Part shown: positions 1-9,300 of the stretch, in pieces
Position numbering within the stretch: position 1 is the first letter of the stretch
How the letters are laid out: each line of letters starts with the position of its first letter
Origin: Arthrobacter sp. MYb213
GTDB lineage: Bacteria > Actinomycetota > Actinomycetes > Actinomycetales > Micrococcaceae
DNA: 64,000 nucleotides
Assembly: GCF_002979915.1 (NCBI RefSeq)
Contig: NZ_PCQA01000001.1
Location: 248,001-312,000 of the forward strand
Direction: 5' to 3'
Position numbers and translations under genes: made by a program
The notes under the pieces: model-generated
What the model saw: only the letters and a program-made list of their open reading frames with translations
What the model was told of the DNA's origin: nothing
Databases searched by the model: none

Positions 1-154
1 CGACTAATGAACTGGTACTGCGTTCGGCTGCCGGAATGGAGCTGAGCAGTCCGAAAACGGCAAGGATGACAGCGAGCGCCCCGAGGAGCCAGAGGCGTGC
101 TCCGCGACGCGAGGTGAGCGAATTCGCTACCGATGTGAGAACTGGAGATTTCAT
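1..154 (-). CDS. Probable MMPL-family transporter, N-terminal fragment (runs off window)
   Basis: Reading leftward from an ATG at 154, the frame stays open to the window edge (51 codons). It begins MKSPVLTSVANSLTSRRGAR, followed by a strongly hydrophobic stretch (about residues 21-40) and the segment SIPAAERSTSS. A short basic N-terminus, one early membrane helix and a Pro/Ala/Glu/Ser start to the extracellular loop are usual in MMPL/RND-type exporters. It lies 96 bp downstream of a response regulator on the same strand, which fits an efflux gene under two-component control. The family call is inferred from this short piece only. Confidence 0.5.
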   Translation of the reverse strand, partial: MKSPVLTSVANSLTSRRGARLWLLGALAVILAVFGLLSSIPAAERSTSSLV

Positions 155-213
155 ACTTCTAGTCAATGCCAAATCGAGGTTTAGCAAATCGTGAAAGCGT
201 TCGAACTCTATCT

Positions 214-229
214 CAACCGTTCGGTTGAT
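214..229. promoter_or_regulatory. 16-bp perfect inverted repeat between response regulator and transporter genes
   Basis: TCAACC-GTTC-GGTTGA lies between the stop of the response regulator and the start of the downstream transporter. It could be an operator for that regulator or a small hairpin in the transcript. No T-run follows it on either strand, so a terminator is less likely. Confidence 0.3.
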
Positions 230-250
230 ACGCCCACTTGGAGCGGGCTG

Positions 251-868
251 CTAAATTAGTCCGTGGTTGCGGGCAGCCTGCACCGCGGCGGTTCGTGTAG
301 GCGCTTGCAGCTTGTCAAAAATATGCACCAAGTGGGTCTTCACGGTCGCTTCGGAGACGAAGAGTGTCCGCGCAATTTCGCGGTTACTTAGTCCCGTGGC
401 TAGCTGTTTTAGTACTTCGGCTTCTCGGCTGGTCAACGCAATTTTTGGTTTGCGCAACCCGGCCACTACACGTTGGGCCATTTCGGGGGCCAACACCGTG
501 TGCCCGGAAGCTGCCTGGCGGACCGAATCGATGATCGTTTGTGAGGCAACGTCCTTGAGTAAGTACCCCGCGGCTCCCGCCTCGATGCACTGTAGGATCT
601 CGGCATCCTTATCAAAGGTGGTCAGAATGAGTACTTGGGGCGGATTGGGTAAAGATCGAAGCGCCGCGGTAGTAGTCACACCATTCATGCCATCTCCCAG
701 CCGGAGGTCGCACAAGACCACGTCTACCGGGTTTTGAGAGGCTAACTTAACCGCTTCTTCACCACTGCCAGCCTCGCTGAGTACGGAAATGTCCGCATAG
801 TTTTCAAAGAGTGCGCGCAGCCCGGTGCGCACGATTGGGTGGTCGTCAACCAGCATAAGGTTAATCAA
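251..868 (-). CDS. NarL/LuxR-family response regulator
   Basis: A 205-residue two-domain regulator. The receiver domain (about 1-120) has the acidic pair D8-D9 (VDDHP), phospho-acceptor D54 (VLCDLRLGDG) and a conserved Lys near 105 (YLLKD). The C-terminal LuxR helix-turn-helix (about 143-205) reads LTSREAEVLKQLATGLSNRE followed by EATVKTHLVHIF. The length is standard. Its start overlaps the stop of the histidine kinase by 4 bp, so the two are translationally coupled. The probable target is the transporter gene immediately downstream. No target site is proven. Confidence 0.93.
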   Translation of the reverse strand: MINLMLVDDHPIVRTGLRALFENYADISVLSEAGSGEEAVKLASQNPVDVVLCDLRLGDGMNGVTTTAALRSLPNPPQVLILTTFDKDAEILQCIEAGAAGYLLKDVASQTIIDSVRQAASGHTVLAPEMAQRVVAGLRKPKIALTSREAEVLKQLATGLSNREIARTLFVSEATVKTHLVHIFDKLQAPTRTAAVQAARNHGLI

Positions 869-2160
869 TTTCCGGCCTCTGGGTTCTTTAGTGGGACATA
901 GGCCGACAACGCGGTACCTTCGCCCAGCGTACTTTCAATGTCGAGCCCGCCGCCTAGTTCGCGTAGGCGTTGGCGCATGGCGGGTAAACCGAATCCACCG
1001 GATTCTAAGTTTTTTCCCACGTTGGATTGCCATTCTTTAAGACTAAATCCAACGCCGTCATCAACGATATCTAATCTGATGGCATCACCGGTATCTGCCA
1101 AGGAGACTACCGTCCGTGTGGCTTTGGCGTGGCGACGCACGTTGGCTAGCGCAGACTGGGCGGTGCGTAATAGGGCCACCTGAATTCCGGGATCTAACAC
1201 TGGAAGGTCGGCATCCACCCGTAGCTCACTGGAGACCGCACAGTCCTTTTCAAAGTCTTCGAGCATACGCCGCAGTGCTCCGGCGAGCGCTTGGGAATCT
1301 AGTTCGCTCGGGGACATCGCAGCAATGATTCGGCGTAGGTCGGACAGTCCTTGCCCGGAGAGCTCTTCGATTCTTTCTAAGGCGTTGGTTGCTTGGCCAA
1401 TTTGCTGCGTGTGGAGGGCGGCTTTGGCATGGAGACCAATGGAGGAGAGCTGCTGAGCGATGGTGTCATGGATTTCTCTGGCCACTCGGGTACGTTCGGC
1501 GAGTGCACCGGCTTCATGCTGGGAGCGTGCCAGTTCCTCTTGAAGATCAGCCATTTCCTGATGTGCGCGTAAGAGTGAGGAGACAAGCTCGTTGCGTTCG
1601 GCAATATCTCGTTCGAGCTGTAAATAGCCGCGGGAAATTCCCCACGCGAAGGTGCCACCAACCAGTGGGCCAACTACGCCGGAGACTGTGGTTGCACCGT
1701 TATGTAGGAAAGGGGCCACAACGGTGAGCACATATACGGCCGCGGACCAGACAATGGAAAGCCCCAGGGCTAATTGGTGGCCAATGAGTAGCCAGAGACT
1801 AAAGGCAACCCACATGAATTCCGGTGAGGCGCTCATCCCTAGAGCCCAGATGGCGACGAGCACGGCAAGCCAATAACCCGGTAGTCGAGTACTTTCCTTC
1901 GAACGGAGAACTACGAATCCGAAGAGGTACCACAGAGCAAAAAGTCCTGCGGCGGCGATGGCTAACCAGAGACTGGATGTTGTGGTCGATGCTGCACGAA
2001 GTAGCGCGACAAGGAGCAGAACCGCCGTGATTAGGTGTTGCCCCCAGCGCAGAGCACTCACCGAGAGCGCCCGTTGTTGTGCGACTTTCGGCGAAAACTT
2101 CGCCGTGTTGGATACCGACACGGCGGCTTCGCTGGGCATGTTCATGACTTGTCCACCCAT
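865..2160 (-). CDS. Sensor histidine kinase (HisKA_3 / NarL-type)
   Basis: 431 residues. Several hydrophobic segments (about 40-170) form a membrane domain. A coiled-coil region follows, then a HisKA_3 dimerisation helix with the H-box REIHDTIAQQLSS (His near residue 232). A HATPase domain has DDGVGF and the G-box GGFGLPAMRQR at the C-terminus. The family phosphorylates LuxR-type regulators, here the overlapping downstream gene. Start choice: the ATG at 2160 has no clear Shine-Dalgarno, whereas an ATG five codons later (2145) is preceded by GGGTGGA, so the real protein may be slightly shorter. The signal sensed is unknown. Confidence 0.92.
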   Translation of the reverse strand: MGGQVMNMPSEAAVSVSNTAKFSPKVAQQRALSVSALRWGQHLITAVLLLVALLRAASTTTSSLWLAIAAAGLFALWYLFGFVVLRSKESTRLPGYWLAVLVAIWALGMSASPEFMWVAFSLWLLIGHQLALGLSIVWSAAVYVLTVVAPFLHNGATTVSGVVGPLVGGTFAWGISRGYLQLERDIAERNELVSSLLRAHQEMADLQEELARSQHEAGALAERTRVAREIHDTIAQQLSSIGLHAKAALHTQQIGQATNALERIEELSGQGLSDLRRIIAAMSPSELDSQALAGALRRMLEDFEKDCAVSSELRVDADLPVLDPGIQVALLRTAQSALANVRRHAKATRTVVSLADTGDAIRLDIVDDGVGFSLKEWQSNVGKNLESGGFGLPAMRQRLRELGGGLDIESTLGEGTALSAYVPLKNPEAGN

Positions 2161-2347
2161 GGTCTAAAACTCATAACTCTGACTCTATCGAAAGCATTTG
2201 TCCCAATGAAGTTGCGTGTGCACCTTTGCTGACGTGGCGGGGACTGAACAAGACTTTAGCTCTGCTTCATCTTGCGTTTGATAACGGGTTGTTTCCATCG
2301 GGAAGGGTAAGTCGCGAAGCATTCTCAAGCCAAAGGACATTGTAGAA

Positions 2348-3550
2348 ATGAAAATTCGTTCCCTAGCAGTTGGCGCGTTGACCGCCTGTTTAGCGGCTAC
2401 CGCAGTAACCCCGGTGCTGGCCGAGACTCCAAAACACAATGGTGAGACTATCTTGATAGGTCATCGTGGCGCGGCAGGTGTCGCGCCAGAGAACACGATT
2501 GCTGCCATTGAAGCAGGAAGCCGCTCGGGAGCAGGATTTGTGGAGATCGACATTCAACTCTCTGCAGACGGCGTGCCGTTTATTTTCCATGACGATACTC
2601 CCGCGCGCACCAGTAATGTGGCTGAGGTTTTCCCAGGCCGTGAGAATGACCCGATTACCTCCTTCACCTGGGATGAGCTTCAGCGCTTGGATGTTGGTTC
2701 GTATTTCTCAGAGCAATTCACTGGCGAAAAGATCCCGCACTTTGACGATGTCGCTGATGCGCTGACCGGCGAAACCGGAGTGTTCATCGAGATCAAATCC
2801 CCGGCGAAGTCCCCTGGGGTAGAACAGGTTGTGGCTGATTATCTTAAAACCGATCCGCAGTGGAGTGCATTAGAGGCGGGAGGAAAAATCGAGGTTCTCA
2901 GCTTTGATGCAGCCTCGAACAAACGATTCGCCGCGCTCGCTCCGGAGGTACCGTTGCAACAACTGCTCGGTTCGGTACCAAGCGCTTCGGAACTGGAAGG
3001 AATTGCCAGCTACGCAGATTCATTCGGTACTAGCTACCGCACCCTTGACGTGGCCGGTGCAGCGCGAGTGAAAGATGCCGGGCTGGGGCTAGGGGTCTAC
3101 ACCGTCAATTCTGTGCAGGCCGCCCAGGCTTCGTTGGACATGGGAGTGGAGCGTTTGACCGGAGATTTCCCCGCACAGATTCACCGTCACCTCAAGGGCC
3201 AGAAAGTTTTCCCTTCGGACAATGGTGTGGTGATCGAGAACTCGGTCAACGATGTGCCCGGCAATGACGTTCAAGCCGAAACCGGTGAACATGTGGTGCT
3301 GACTAATAGTTCCAAGCGCACGATTGACGTATCGGGCTACCTGCTTCGAGATGCAGGGAATAACATGCTCTCCATCGGTGAAGGTTATGCATTGCAGCCA
3401 GGCCAAGAGCTGCGCGTCTACACCGGCCCGGGGACTAATTCTGCCCAGGCGTACTACAACGGAGGCACTGCTAGTGTGCTGAATAACGGTGGGGATTCAG
3501 TGGCTTTGTGGACAGCAAACGATAAGCTGGCCGATACTTTCGCCAACTAG
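2348..3550 (+). CDS. Secreted glycerophosphodiester phosphodiesterase with C-terminal lamin-tail domain
   Basis: 400 residues. A signal peptide (MKIRSLAVGALTACLAATA, probable cleavage after VLA, residue ~25) is followed by a GDPD TIM barrel (about 35-285). Catalytic signatures are GHRGAAGVAPENT, EIDIQLSADG and FHDD; these residues bind metal and hydrolyse glycerophosphodiesters to glycerol-3-phosphate and an alcohol. Residues ~300-400 form a small beta-rich domain (VVLTNSSKRTIDVSGYLL, then LQPGQELRVYTG) typical of lamin-tail (LTD) domains on secreted bacterial hydrolases. AAGGA lies 10 bp before the ATG. It is monocistronic, between a divergent kinase gene and a convergent helicase gene. Confidence 0.93.
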   Translation: MKIRSLAVGALTACLAATAVTPVLAETPKHNGETILIGHRGAAGVAPENTIAAIEAGSRSGAGFVEIDIQLSADGVPFIFHDDTPARTSNVAEVFPGRENDPITSFTWDELQRLDVGSYFSEQFTGEKIPHFDDVADALTGETGVFIEIKSPAKSPGVEQVVADYLKTDPQWSALEAGGKIEVLSFDAASNKRFAALAPEVPLQQLLGSVPSASELEGIASYADSFGTSYRTLDVAGAARVKDAGLGLGVYTVNSVQAAQASLDMGVERLTGDFPAQIHRHLKGQKVFPSDNGVVIENSVNDVPGNDVQAETGEHVVLTNSSKRTIDVSGYLLRDAGNNMLSIGEGYALQPGQELRVYTGPGTNSAQAYYNGGTASVLNNGGDSVALWTANDKLADTFAN

Positions 3551-3569
3551 TCCCGGGTAAGGGAACGTT

Positions 3570-3605
3570 CGCCGGGCCACGGAGTAACAACTTCGCGACC
3601 CGGCG
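3570..3605. terminator. Candidate shared hairpin between convergent genes
   Basis: CGCCGGG at 3570-3576 pairs with CCCGGCG at 3599-3605 around a 22-nt loop, in the 62-bp gap between the GDPD gene and the convergent helicase gene. There is no T-run, so function as a terminator is only plausible. Confidence 0.35.
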
Positions 3606-3612
3606 CACTGCG

Positions 3613-5832
3613 TTAAAACATTTCTAAAGGTTCGTCGGACAGAACAATGAGCTGACCAGTCGCACGCGTCATGCAGACATATCGGTGTACGAAGCCTGAG
3701 AAGCCGTCTCCAAAATTCTCGGGGCGGTTCAAGATGACTAGATCAAATTCGAGGCCTTTTGACTGCGTAGGGCTTAACGAGCGGATTCTTTCGGTCTGAG
3801 TAAACAGTGGGTCGCCAATGACGACGCCGACACCCAACGGGTTGTCACTCAGCCATTTCGCTAAGAGGTCAGCTTGTTGGTTTGGCCTGGCGTAAATCAC
3901 TGGCGCACCGTCGGTTCGAATCGAGCTTGGTACGTTAGCATCCGGTAGTTGTTGACGGATCACGCTTGCTGCCGCATCCATGATTTGTTGGGTGGTGCGG
4001 TAGTTCACGCTGAGCTTCGCTACACGGCAACGAGAGATTCCGGACCGCACCAAACGTTCCTCCCAGGACTCGGTGAATCCATTGGCGGCCTGTGCACGGT
4101 CTCCGACGATTGTCAGACTTCCCGACGGGCAACGCCGTAGCACCATGGACCATTGGGCCTCGGTGAGATCTTGTGCTTCATCGATGATGATATGTGCGAA
4201 TGGTCCTGTGAGGGATTCGGTGGGTGCCTCTGCTTCTGCACGCTGAAGAACGAGCTTATCTTGGAGATCTTCATTGCGTAATTGAGCGGAGAGGTCCTCC
4301 ATATCGTCGACTGCTGCGATCAGATCACCGATGACCCGCTGTATCATTTCACGCTCACCGGCAAGCAAGGCGTCACGTTGGTGTTTGGCAACCTCAACGT
4401 CTGGATCGCCTACAAAGAAACGCGCAGCATCCAACAGTGGCCCGTCCTCGACGCTCAACATGTGGGGTTCGTCAGATAATAGGCACTCTTGCTCCGAGCC
4501 GGTGAGCCATGGCGCACTGAAACGCAACAGTGCGGGGATGGAAAACAACGAGGTGATTAATTTGTGCGGATCCAGCAACGGCCAGTGAACTTCGAGGGCA
4601 TCAGCCAACTGTGCGTTGCGAGTAATCTCGGCATGAACCTGTGTCGCAGGTGCACAGCCGCTAGGTAATTGTTCGCTCAAGATTTCTTCCAGCACCTGAC
4701 GAATCTGGGATCTAGCTTCGTTGTGGTTGACTCCTGGATCCACCGAAGCCACCGCATTCATCCAATGCTGCACCGTCAAATTCAGTTCGCCCCAGCTAGT
4801 CTCAATGAGAAGATCGCACTCCGGGCGTTGTTCAAAAACCGACACTGCCCGTCGCACGGCGTCCACCATGCGATATGTAGACTTCAGCTGCGCTATAGGA
4901 GCAGATGATTCAAGGGTTGAATCGCCGATTTCCGGAACCAAATCGTTCAGGGTCGCGATCAATACATCTTCCTCGCCGAGGTTGGGCAGAATATCGGAGA
5001 TGTAGGCGGTGTACGCCTCGTGTGGTCCGAGAACCAATACCCGACCGCCACCGCTGTGAAGTTGTGCATCGGCATGCAGAAGGTATGCTGCTCGGTGCAA
5101 GGCAACCACCGTCTTTCCAGTGCCGGGGCCACCATCAACTACCAAAGCGCCCTTGGCGGAGCTACGAATGATGGAGTCTTGGTCCGCTTGTATGGTTGAG
5201 AGCACATCCTGCATTTTTCCTACGCGGTTGCTGCCAAGCGAGGCCAAAAACGAGGAATGTTCGTCTAAAGAGGTGCTTTTGCTCAGTTGTGTGAGGTCAA
5301 AAACTTCATCCCAGAAATTGACGATTTTCCCCAGCCGCCAACGGTAGCGACGCCGACTACTGAGCATATATGGCTGTGCGTGCGTGGCGGCGAAGAACGG
5401 TTCGGCCGCGGGCGCGCGCCAATCTACGAGTAGCTGTTCTGAATTTTCATCAGTCAGTCCTATTCTGCCCACATAGGTGCGTTGCCCGGTGGTCGCATGC
5501 ACCATGAAACCCAGACACGCCTCTGGACCCATTCGATCCAGGGCACGTAGACGACGGGCTAACCGTTCTAAATCCACGTCACGTTCCAAGGATTGCTGCA
5601 GGATCCCGGCGCGGTCGTGTCCGCGTTTGGCCAGGCGCTCAGAGACTTCACGGCGTTGCTCGGCAACCAGTCGTGCAATACAGCGAAGATGAATTTGGTC
5701 CTCACTAATTTCTGCTCCAAAGTCGGGGTTTTCCAAGCGATCTGGTAGCCGGAAGTAGCTGGGTGTCGAGTCGGTGCGCATAAACGGCATCTCCGGTCTG
5801 TAGTTGCTAAGGGGCGTGGAGCAAGTACCCAT
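3613..5832 (-). CDS. helR: HelD/HelR-type RNA polymerase-associated UvrD-like helicase
   Basis: 739 residues, close to the usual length of actinobacterial HelD. The order is an N-terminal alpha-helical secondary-channel arm (about 40-110); a HelD-specific segment with YVGRIGLTDE and LVDWRAPAAEPFF; Walker A GGPGTGKTVVALHRAAYLL (~234); a clamp-opening insert (~300-520); and the Walker B/DEAQ motif IIDEAQDLTEAQW (~549) with the motif VGDRAQAANGFTESW. Family members dislodge nucleic acid from RNA polymerase; the HelR branch also protects it from rifamycins. The ATG at 5832 fits a leaderless transcript, since TATAAG ends 8 bp upstream. A later ATG (MRTDSTP) is the alternative. The HelR subtype is inferred from the RAE-like site, not from residues I can verify. 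Confidence 0.82.
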   Translation of the reverse strand: MGTCSTPLSNYRPEMPFMRTDSTPSYFRLPDRLENPDFGAEISEDQIHLRCIARLVAEQRREVSERLAKRGHDRAGILQQSLERDVDLERLARRLRALDRMGPEACLGFMVHATTGQRTYVGRIGLTDENSEQLLVDWRAPAAEPFFAATHAQPYMLSSRRRYRWRLGKIVNFWDEVFDLTQLSKSTSLDEHSSFLASLGSNRVGKMQDVLSTIQADQDSIIRSSAKGALVVDGGPGTGKTVVALHRAAYLLHADAQLHSGGGRVLVLGPHEAYTAYISDILPNLGEEDVLIATLNDLVPEIGDSTLESSAPIAQLKSTYRMVDAVRRAVSVFEQRPECDLLIETSWGELNLTVQHWMNAVASVDPGVNHNEARSQIRQVLEEILSEQLPSGCAPATQVHAEITRNAQLADALEVHWPLLDPHKLITSLFSIPALLRFSAPWLTGSEQECLLSDEPHMLSVEDGPLLDAARFFVGDPDVEVAKHQRDALLAGEREMIQRVIGDLIAAVDDMEDLSAQLRNEDLQDKLVLQRAEAEAPTESLTGPFAHIIIDEAQDLTEAQWSMVLRRCPSGSLTIVGDRAQAANGFTESWEERLVRSGISRCRVAKLSVNYRTTQQIMDAAASVIRQQLPDANVPSSIRTDGAPVIYARPNQQADLLAKWLSDNPLGVGVVIGDPLFTQTERIRSLSPTQSKGLEFDLVILNRPENFGDGFSGFVHRYVCMTRATGQLIVLSDEPLEMF

Positions 5833-5839
5833 TCTGCGC

Positions 5840-5845
5840 CTTATA
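5840..5845 (-). promoter_or_regulatory. Candidate -10 element of helR (leaderless)
   Basis: On the minus strand TATAAG directly abuts the RAE-like palindrome. Its last base is 8 bp from the A of the helR ATG, so transcription would start at or within two bases of the start codon. The 22 bp separating the upstream TTGTAG from this hexamer is longer than normal, so the -35 region is effectively the palindrome itself. Confidence 0.45.
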
Positions 5846-5868
5846 GGGGGTCTTGCGGCAAGGCCCCC
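5846..5868. promoter_or_regulatory. Rifamycin-associated-element-like palindrome (RAE)
   Basis: Two 11-base arms, GGGGGTCTTGC and GCAAGGCCCCC, flank a single central G with one mismatch. The core GTCTTGCGGCAAGGCCCC closely resembles the RAE described upstream of rifamycin-inactivating and helR genes in actinomycetes (recalled consensus about GGGGCTTGCGGCAAGGCCC). It sits directly upstream of the helR -10 hexamer and also contains a -35-like TTGCGG for a rightward promoter. The match to the consensus is from memory. Confidence 0.7.
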
Positions 5869-5881
5869 TACAAGCTATATT
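5853..5881 (+). promoter_or_regulatory. Rightward sigma-A-like promoter overlapping the RAE
   Basis: TTGCGG (5853-5858), an exact 17-bp spacer and TATATT (5876-5881) form a good vegetative promoter. Its -35 box lies inside the palindrome, so helR and whatever is transcribed rightward may be co-regulated. The expected start is about 5888, which is the A of an ATG. Confidence 0.45.
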
Positions 5882-5887
5882 CTGAAA

Positions 5888-6076
5888 ATGAAGGGGATAA
5901 AAGTAGCTCTTCAAATGATGCGGTTCAGAATTGAACTTCTTGTGTACTTCGCACCTCCATCGCCAAAAATGTTCAAGCAATATGGCTATCGGCCTCGCAG
6001 GGCGGCTGAGGGAACCAAGGAGCTTAAACCGAGTCCAGATGACGGAAGTGATTCAGCTTTCATCGATGCTGATTGA
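5888..6076 (+). CDS. Possible small leaderless ORF divergent from helR (62 aa)
   Basis: An ATG 7 bp past a good -10 opens a 62-codon frame. The product has a hydrophobic/basic first half (RFRIELLVYFAPPSP), then RPRRAAEGTKELKPSPDDG and an acidic end (FIDAD). I do not recognise it. Codon use (ATA, AGA and AGG present; third-position GC near one half) is unlike the neighbouring housekeeping genes, so it may instead be an untranslated leader or chance. Its only support is the promoter geometry and its position opposite helR. Confidence 0.25.
   Translation: MKGIKVALQMMRFRIELLVYFAPPSPKMFKQYGYRPRRAAEGTKELKPSPDDGSDSAFIDAD
5923..5936. repeat. 14-bp inverted repeat upstream of ileS leader
   Basis: GTTCA-GAAT-TGAAC is a perfect dyad. 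It could be an operator, but no regulator can be named. Confidence 0.25.
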
Positions 6077-6077
6077 G

Positions 6078-6106
6078 TTTTCAGCGTGGTCAATACGCGC
6101 TAGACT
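6078..6106 (+). promoter_or_regulatory. Candidate promoter of the ileS T-box leader
   Basis: TTTTCA (6078-6083), a 17-bp spacer and TAGACT (6101-6106) would start transcription about 6112, a few bases before the first T-box stem. The -35 is weak. The spacing and position support it. Confidence 0.4.
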
Positions 6107-6112
6107 GGTAGC

Positions 6113-6334
6113 TACGCGACATTGATCCGGATATCACCGGGGAGTCCTTGGAAGAAGAATCAGGATGCAGCTTTGCACTTGATCCAGTAGAACCAAGCGG
6201 GACCAGCCCGTCATAGCTGATGAGAAGCGGTTTTTCACTTTTATGCGAGAGCATCACGGTGGGGAATAAGCGGGGTGGTACCGCGGCCAAGTGTCGTCCT
6301 CGTAGGCAAGTTTTTTTGACCCTACGCTTGAAGG
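6113..6334 (+). promoter_or_regulatory. ileS T-box riboswitch (ultrashort stem I, translational type)
   Basis: A T-box leader that senses uncharged tRNA-Ile. A short stem I, CCGG-ATATCA-CCGG (6127-6140), displays an ATC isoleucine specifier at 6133-6135. The conserved T-box, GGGTGGTACCGCGG, at 6273-6286 carries the TGG that pairs with the tRNA acceptor end, followed by the usual CGTCCTC. A hairpin (CGTAGG 6301-6306 with CCTACG 6321-6326) lies just before the GAAGGA ribosome-binding site. The tiny stem I and absence of a terminator before the gene match the actinobacterial class that acts on translation. Confidence 0.92.
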
Positions 6335-6346
6335 ATGGCCATTTCG

Positions 6347-9300
6347 ATGAGCTTCTACCCAAAGGTCACTACCGACCCGACCGGTTCAACCCCGGCCTCA
6401 CCGCGTTTCCCAGAAATTGAGAAGCGAGTCCTCGAATACTGGAAGAATGACGGCACCTTTCAGGCCTCCATTGACCAGCGTGAGGGTGAAGAGTTCGTCT
6501 TCTACGATGGTCCTCCTTTCGCTAACGGCCTGCCACACTACGGCCACCTGCTCACCGGTTACGTCAAGGACCTCGTAGCCCGCTACCAGACCCAGCGTGG
6601 CAAGCGTGTAGAGCGCCGTTTCGGTTGGGATACCCACGGTTTGCCAGCCGAGTTGGAAGCCATGAAGCAGCTGGGCATGACCGACAAACAGCAGATCGAG
6701 TCGATGGGTATCGACAAGTTCAACGATGCTTGCCGCACCTCGGTGATGAAATACGCCGATGAGTGGAAGCAATACGTCAACCGCCAAGCGCGCTGGGTTG
6801 ACTTCGAAAATGACTACAAGACCCTGAACGTTGAGTTCATGGAATCTGTCATCTGGGCTTTCAAACAGCTTTCAGACAAGGGCCTGACCTACCAGGGTTT
6901 CCGCGTCCTGCCATACTGCTGGAAAGATGAAACTCCACTGTCCAACCACGAGTTGCGCATGGACGACGATGTCTACAAGAACCGTCAGGATCAGACGGTC
7001 ACCGTCGGCTTCACGATTCTTGCCGGAGAAACGGAAGCTTCCAAGGCACTTGCCGGCGTTCAGGCCTTGGCCTGGACGACCACCCCTTGGACCCTGCCAA
7101 CTAACGCCGCTCTGGCCGTGCACCCGAAGATCGAATACGTAGTCGTGCCTGCAGGAGAGGCCGGCGTGAAGGCTTCCGCTGCCGCCGGACCGTTCTTGCT
7201 GGCCAAGGATCTACTTGGCTCCTATGCGAAGGATCTTGGTTACAAAGACGCGAAGGAAGCCGCCTCGGCGATCACCGCGAATTTCCAGGGTTCCGAACTT
7301 GCTGGGGTTCGTTACGAACCACTGTGGGACACCTTTACCGATACCGAAAAATACGGTACCGAAAACGCTTGGCAGATTGTCACCGCTGACTACGTCACCG
7401 TGGGCGACGGTACCGGAATCGTGCACCAGGCCCCGGCTTATGGTGAAGATGACCAGCAGGTCTGTGAAGCACACGGCATCCCGGTAGTGCTCTCGATCGA
7501 TGAAGGTGCAAAGTTCCTTCCACTGTTTGCTGGCGGGCCGCTGAACGACATCGCCGGCGTGCAGGTTTTCGACGCTAATAAAACCATCACGAACGTTCTG
7601 AAGGATGACGCCCGCTTGGTTAAGCAGGCCTCCTACGAACACTCCTACCCACACTGCTGGCGCTGCCGTACACCACTGATCTACCGCGCCATCTCCTCGT
7701 GGTACGTGGAGGTCACCAAGATCAAGGACCGGATGGTCGAGCTCAACGAGCAGATCAACTGGATCCCAGGCAACGTGAAGCACGGCCAGTTCGGAAAGTG
7801 GCTGGAAAACGCCCGCGACTGGTCCATCTCACGCAACCGCTACTGGGGTTCGCCAATCCCCGTCTGGGAATGCTCGGGCGTTGAGTGTACTCACCGCGAA
7901 GTCTTTGGCTCGCTTGAAGAGATCAAGAACTTCTTCGGACGCCTGCCGCTGAATCATGAAGGACAGCCAGATCTGCACCGCCCATTCATCGATGAGCTGA
8001 CCAAGGCTCACGAGGGTTGCGCCGAGGGTGGCACACTCTCACGCGTTGAGGACGTGCTTGACGTGTGGTTTGACTCAGGTTCCATGCCTTACGCACAGGT
8101 CCACTACCCATTTGAAAACGGTCAGTGGTTCGACTCTGGTCACCACCCGGCAGATTTCATCGTTGAGTACATTGGCCAGACTCGTGGTTGGTTCTACACC
8201 ATGCACGTGCTGTCCACCGCACTCTTTGACCGCCCTGCCTACACCAACGTCATCTCCCACGGCATTGTGCTCGGATCCGACGGACAGAAGATGTCCAAGT
8301 CCCTGCAGAACTACCCGAACGTCAACGAAGTTTTGGACCGCGACGGTTCCGACGCGATGCGATGGTTCTTGATGGCCTCACCAATTCTGCGCGGTGGCAA
8401 CCTGGTAGTGACCGAGCAGGGTATCCGCGATGGCGTGCGCCAGGTCTTGCTGCCACTGTGGAATGTCTGGCACTTCTTCAACCTGTATACCAACTCCGCG
8501 AATAACGGAGCCGGCTATGAAGCTAAGCGTTCAACCAGCTCTACTGACCCACTGGATCAGTACATGCTGGCGGCCACCGGAGAACTCGTTCGCGAAGTCA
8601 CCGAAGCACTGGACACCTACGAAGTATCCGATGCTACCGAAGCGGTTCGTCACTACATGGACACGCTCACCAACTGGTACGTGCGCCGTTCGCGCCAGCG
8701 TTTCTTCGACGAAGATACTCAGGCCTTTGACACGCTATACACCGCGTTGGAAACCTTAGTGAAGGTTTCGGCATCGCTGTTGCCACTTGCCAGCGAAGAA
8801 ATTTTCCGTGGGCTGACCGGGGAACGTTCGGTGCATCTGACCGACTGGCCAGATGCCAATGATTTCCCAGCCGATACGGTATTGCTGGAAACCATGGACA
8901 CCACCCGAAAGATCTGCTCGGTAGGCTCCTCGCTGCGCAAGGCTAAAAACCTGCGCGTCCGCTTGCCACTGGCAGAGCTGAAGGTAGTACTCACCGATGC
9001 GGCGCGTCTGGAAGGCACCTACGCTTCGATCATCAAGGACGAGCTGAACCTGAAGTCAGTGACCTTGATCGATGCTGCCGGCGTGGACACCGCAAGTTAT
9101 GGCATCAGCCAGCAGCTGGTGGTCAACGCTCGCGCGGCTGGTCCGCGCTTGGGCAAGAATGTCCAGCAGGCTATCAAGGGCGCTAAGTCCGGTGACTGGT
9201 CGGTGACCGCTGGCGTGGTTACCGCCGGTGGCCTTGAACTGGCCGAGGGTGAATACACCTTGGACACCGTAGTTGATGAGGCGGCCGAAATCGCGGCAGC

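Noticed and set aside
1389-1727. Plus-strand frame within the histidine kinase
   Set aside because: Complete shadow of a well-supported gene on the other strand; the translation lacks recognisable domains.
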